Shown here: in pieces, positions 62,788 to 64,000 of the stretch
Position numbering within the stretch: the first letter of the stretch is position 1
How the letters are laid out: every line of letters starts with the position of its first letter
Source of the DNA: Chloroflexota bacterium
GTDB lineage: Bacteria; Chloroflexota; UBA6077; FW602-bin22; JAMCVK01
Length of the DNA stretch: 64,000 bases
Reading direction: 5' to 3'
Assembly (NCBI GenBank): GCA_023475225.1
Contig: JAMCVK010000014.1
Span: 54,660 to 118,659 of the forward strand
Notes under the pieces: model-generated
Databases searched by the model: none
The model's input: the letters and a program-made list of their open reading frames with translations, nothing else
Told to the model about the DNA's origin: nothing
Translations under genes and position numbers: made by a program

Positions 62788-63888
62788 CTAGTCCAAAGCC
62801 TCCTGGGTCTGCCGCTCAAAAGCATGCATACGGCTCATATCCACGACCACCTCCGCATCCTGTCCCGGCCACAGCTGGGTCTGCGGATCCATACGGGCGA
62901 TGAAGCTCTTATCTCCGGTCAGGAAATACACGTATTTTTCGCTGCCCATCTCTTCTACCACATCCACCTTCACCTTTATCGTCCTGTCTTCCAATGGCCC
63001 CCGGTAAAGAGCCCGATCACTGATATCCTCCGGACGAATACCAAGGATGATCTCCCTCCCCAGATGACCGGCCAATTTGAGAGTCTTCTCCTCAGGGACC
63101 TTCAACCGGTATGTTCCTCCGTCAATGTACATCTCCTCCCTCGTGCCCGTCAGTCTAGCATCGAAGAAGTTCATCGCCGGACTGCCGATGAAGCCAGCCA
63201 CGAAGATATTCGCCGGATGATCATAGACGTTCTGAGGCGTATCCAGCTGTTGCAAGATCCCATCCCGCATCACGGCGATGCGACTACCCATTGTCATCGC
63301 CTCCACCTGGTCGTGGGTCACATAGATCACCGTCGTCTCCAAGCGCCGATGCAACTTGATCAACTCAGCCCTGGTGGCTACCCGTAACTTAGCATCCAGG
63401 TTAGAGAGCGGCTCATCCATCAGGAAGGCTTTCGGCTCCCGCACGATGGCCCGCCCCAAGGCCACCCGCTGACGCTGTCCTCCGGATAGTTGCTTGGGCT
63501 TGCGCTGCAGAAGGGCTTCGATCCCCAATATCTCGGCCGCTTGATGCACTCTCCGGTCGATCTCCTTTTTCGGTATCTTGCGCAGTTTCAAACCGAAGGC
63601 CAGGTTATCGTACACCTTCATATGGGGATAGAGCGCATAGCTCTGAAAGACCATGGCTATATCCCGATCCTTCGGGGCCACATCATTCACCAAACGATCA
63701 CCGATGTAGATGTTCCCTGCGGTGAGCTCCTCAAGTCCAGCGATCAGGCGCAAAGCCGTAGTCTTGCCACAGCCAGATGGGCCGACCAAGACGATGAATT
63801 CCTTATCCTGAACAGACAAGGACAGGTCATTGACGGCAACCACATCGCCGAACTGTTTCATCGCGTGCTCCAGGGTAACACTAGCCAT
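62788..63888 (-). CDS. ABC sugar importer ATPase (UgpC/MsmX/MalK type)
   Basis: The 366-residue ATPase has GPSGCGKTT (Walker A, about 37-45), LSGGQRQR, LMDEPLSNLDAKLR (Walker B with D-loop) and a C-terminal TOBE/OB region (about 240-360, GIRPEDISDRAL). This is the CUT1 ATPase family, which often serves several sugar importers from one gene. The sugar-binding lipoprotein at 40156-41547 lacks a nearby ATPase and could use it. The start is ATG 63888 with AGGAGGGG. The remaining 112 nt to the window end show no gene. Confidence 0.93.
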   Translation of the reverse strand: MASVTLEHAMKQFGDVVAVNDLSLSVQDKEFIVLVGPSGCGKTTALRLIAGLEELTAGNIYIGDRLVNDVAPKDRDIAMVFQSYALYPHMKVYDNLAFGLKLRKIPKKEIDRRVHQAAEILGIEALLQRKPKQLSGGQRQRVALGRAIVREPKAFLMDEPLSNLDAKLRVATRAELIKLHRRLETTVIYVTHDQVEAMTMGSRIAVMRDGILQQLDTPQNVYDHPANIFVAGFIGSPAMNFFDARLTGTREEMYIDGGTYRLKVPEEKTLKLAGHLGREIILGIRPEDISDRALYRGPLEDRTIKVKVDVVEEMGSEKYVYFLTGDKSFIARMDPQTQLWPGQDAEVVVDMSRMHAFERQTQEALD

Positions 63889-64000
63889 CCTATCCCCCTC
63901 CTCTTATGCGCTGCACTTGTAGGCTTAATCCCATTCTACCTCCTGACAAATCACCTTACATATCCCTCTTACGAGCCATACCTCGTTTATAAATATAACA

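Overview
The window looks like a piece of a Chloroflexota (Chloroflexi) chromosome, probably from an uncultivated anaerobe or thermophile. The evidence is indirect: secreted proteins with Thr/Pro-rich lipoprotein linkers, the YLPLV-type motif common in Chloroflexi exoproteins, GH57 and GT2/YfhO-type envelope genes, a HerA-NurA pair in a bacterium, and moderately GC-rich DNA. No rRNA or tRNA gene was seen, and no CRISPR array, insertion sequence or prophage.

Layout. 1-5.9 kb: an ECF vitamin/base-type importer (S component cut by the window edge, two ATPases, T component), followed by a creatininase-family hydrolase and an 8-oxoguanine-deaminase-like amidohydrolase, which together suggest uptake and hydrolysis of a nitrogen heterocycle. 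6.1-8.6 kb: a small zinc-ribbon protein, a sigma-70 factor and a site-2 protease with CBS domains. 8.6-24.4 kb, all on the minus strand: selA, selB, a DUF2342 metalloprotease, NurA nuclease, a HAS-barrel protein, HerA ATPase, a 1243-residue Eco57I-like DNA methyltransferase, HicB/HicA and a PLD-SNF2 helicase. The last part of this run is a candidate DNA-processing or anti-phage module. 24.5-36.4 kb: membrane proteins, a spermidine-synthase-like membrane protein, a lipoprotein-type isoaspartyl methyltransferase, GT9, FabZ, GT2 and a repeat-built secreted protein. 36.5-41.5 kb: a large secreted beta-helix protein interrupted by a frameshift, and a sugar-binding lipoprotein. 41.8-47.9 kb: a 2004-residue NTPase-TPR protein. 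48-51 kb: a TusA-DUF5714 fusion and two VapBC toxin-antitoxin pairs. 51.3-52 kb: a thioredoxin-fold disulfide oxidoreductase. 52-64 kb: GH57 branching enzyme, bifunctional nuclease, envelope glycosylation genes and two ABC systems.

The most solid discovery is the gene at 51294-51986. It is read by ordinary gene finding as two ORFs, but an in-frame UGA at 51744-51746 replaces the first Cys of the C-terminal CxxC of a protein disulfide oxidoreductase. A hairpin with a GGU-containing loop follows at the distance expected of a bacterial SECIS. SelA and SelB, the selenocysteine-insertion factors, are encoded 27-31 kb away in the same window, so this is very probably a selenoprotein.

A second theme is a dispersed family of intergenic palindromic elements (about 22.6, 31.4, 33.6, 40.0, 41.75 and 51.1 kb). 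They share a modular core, and the hairpin arms of two copies differ by a paired (compensatory) change. Promoters matching TTGACA/TATAAT are easy to recognise and in several places correct the start codon of the following gene.
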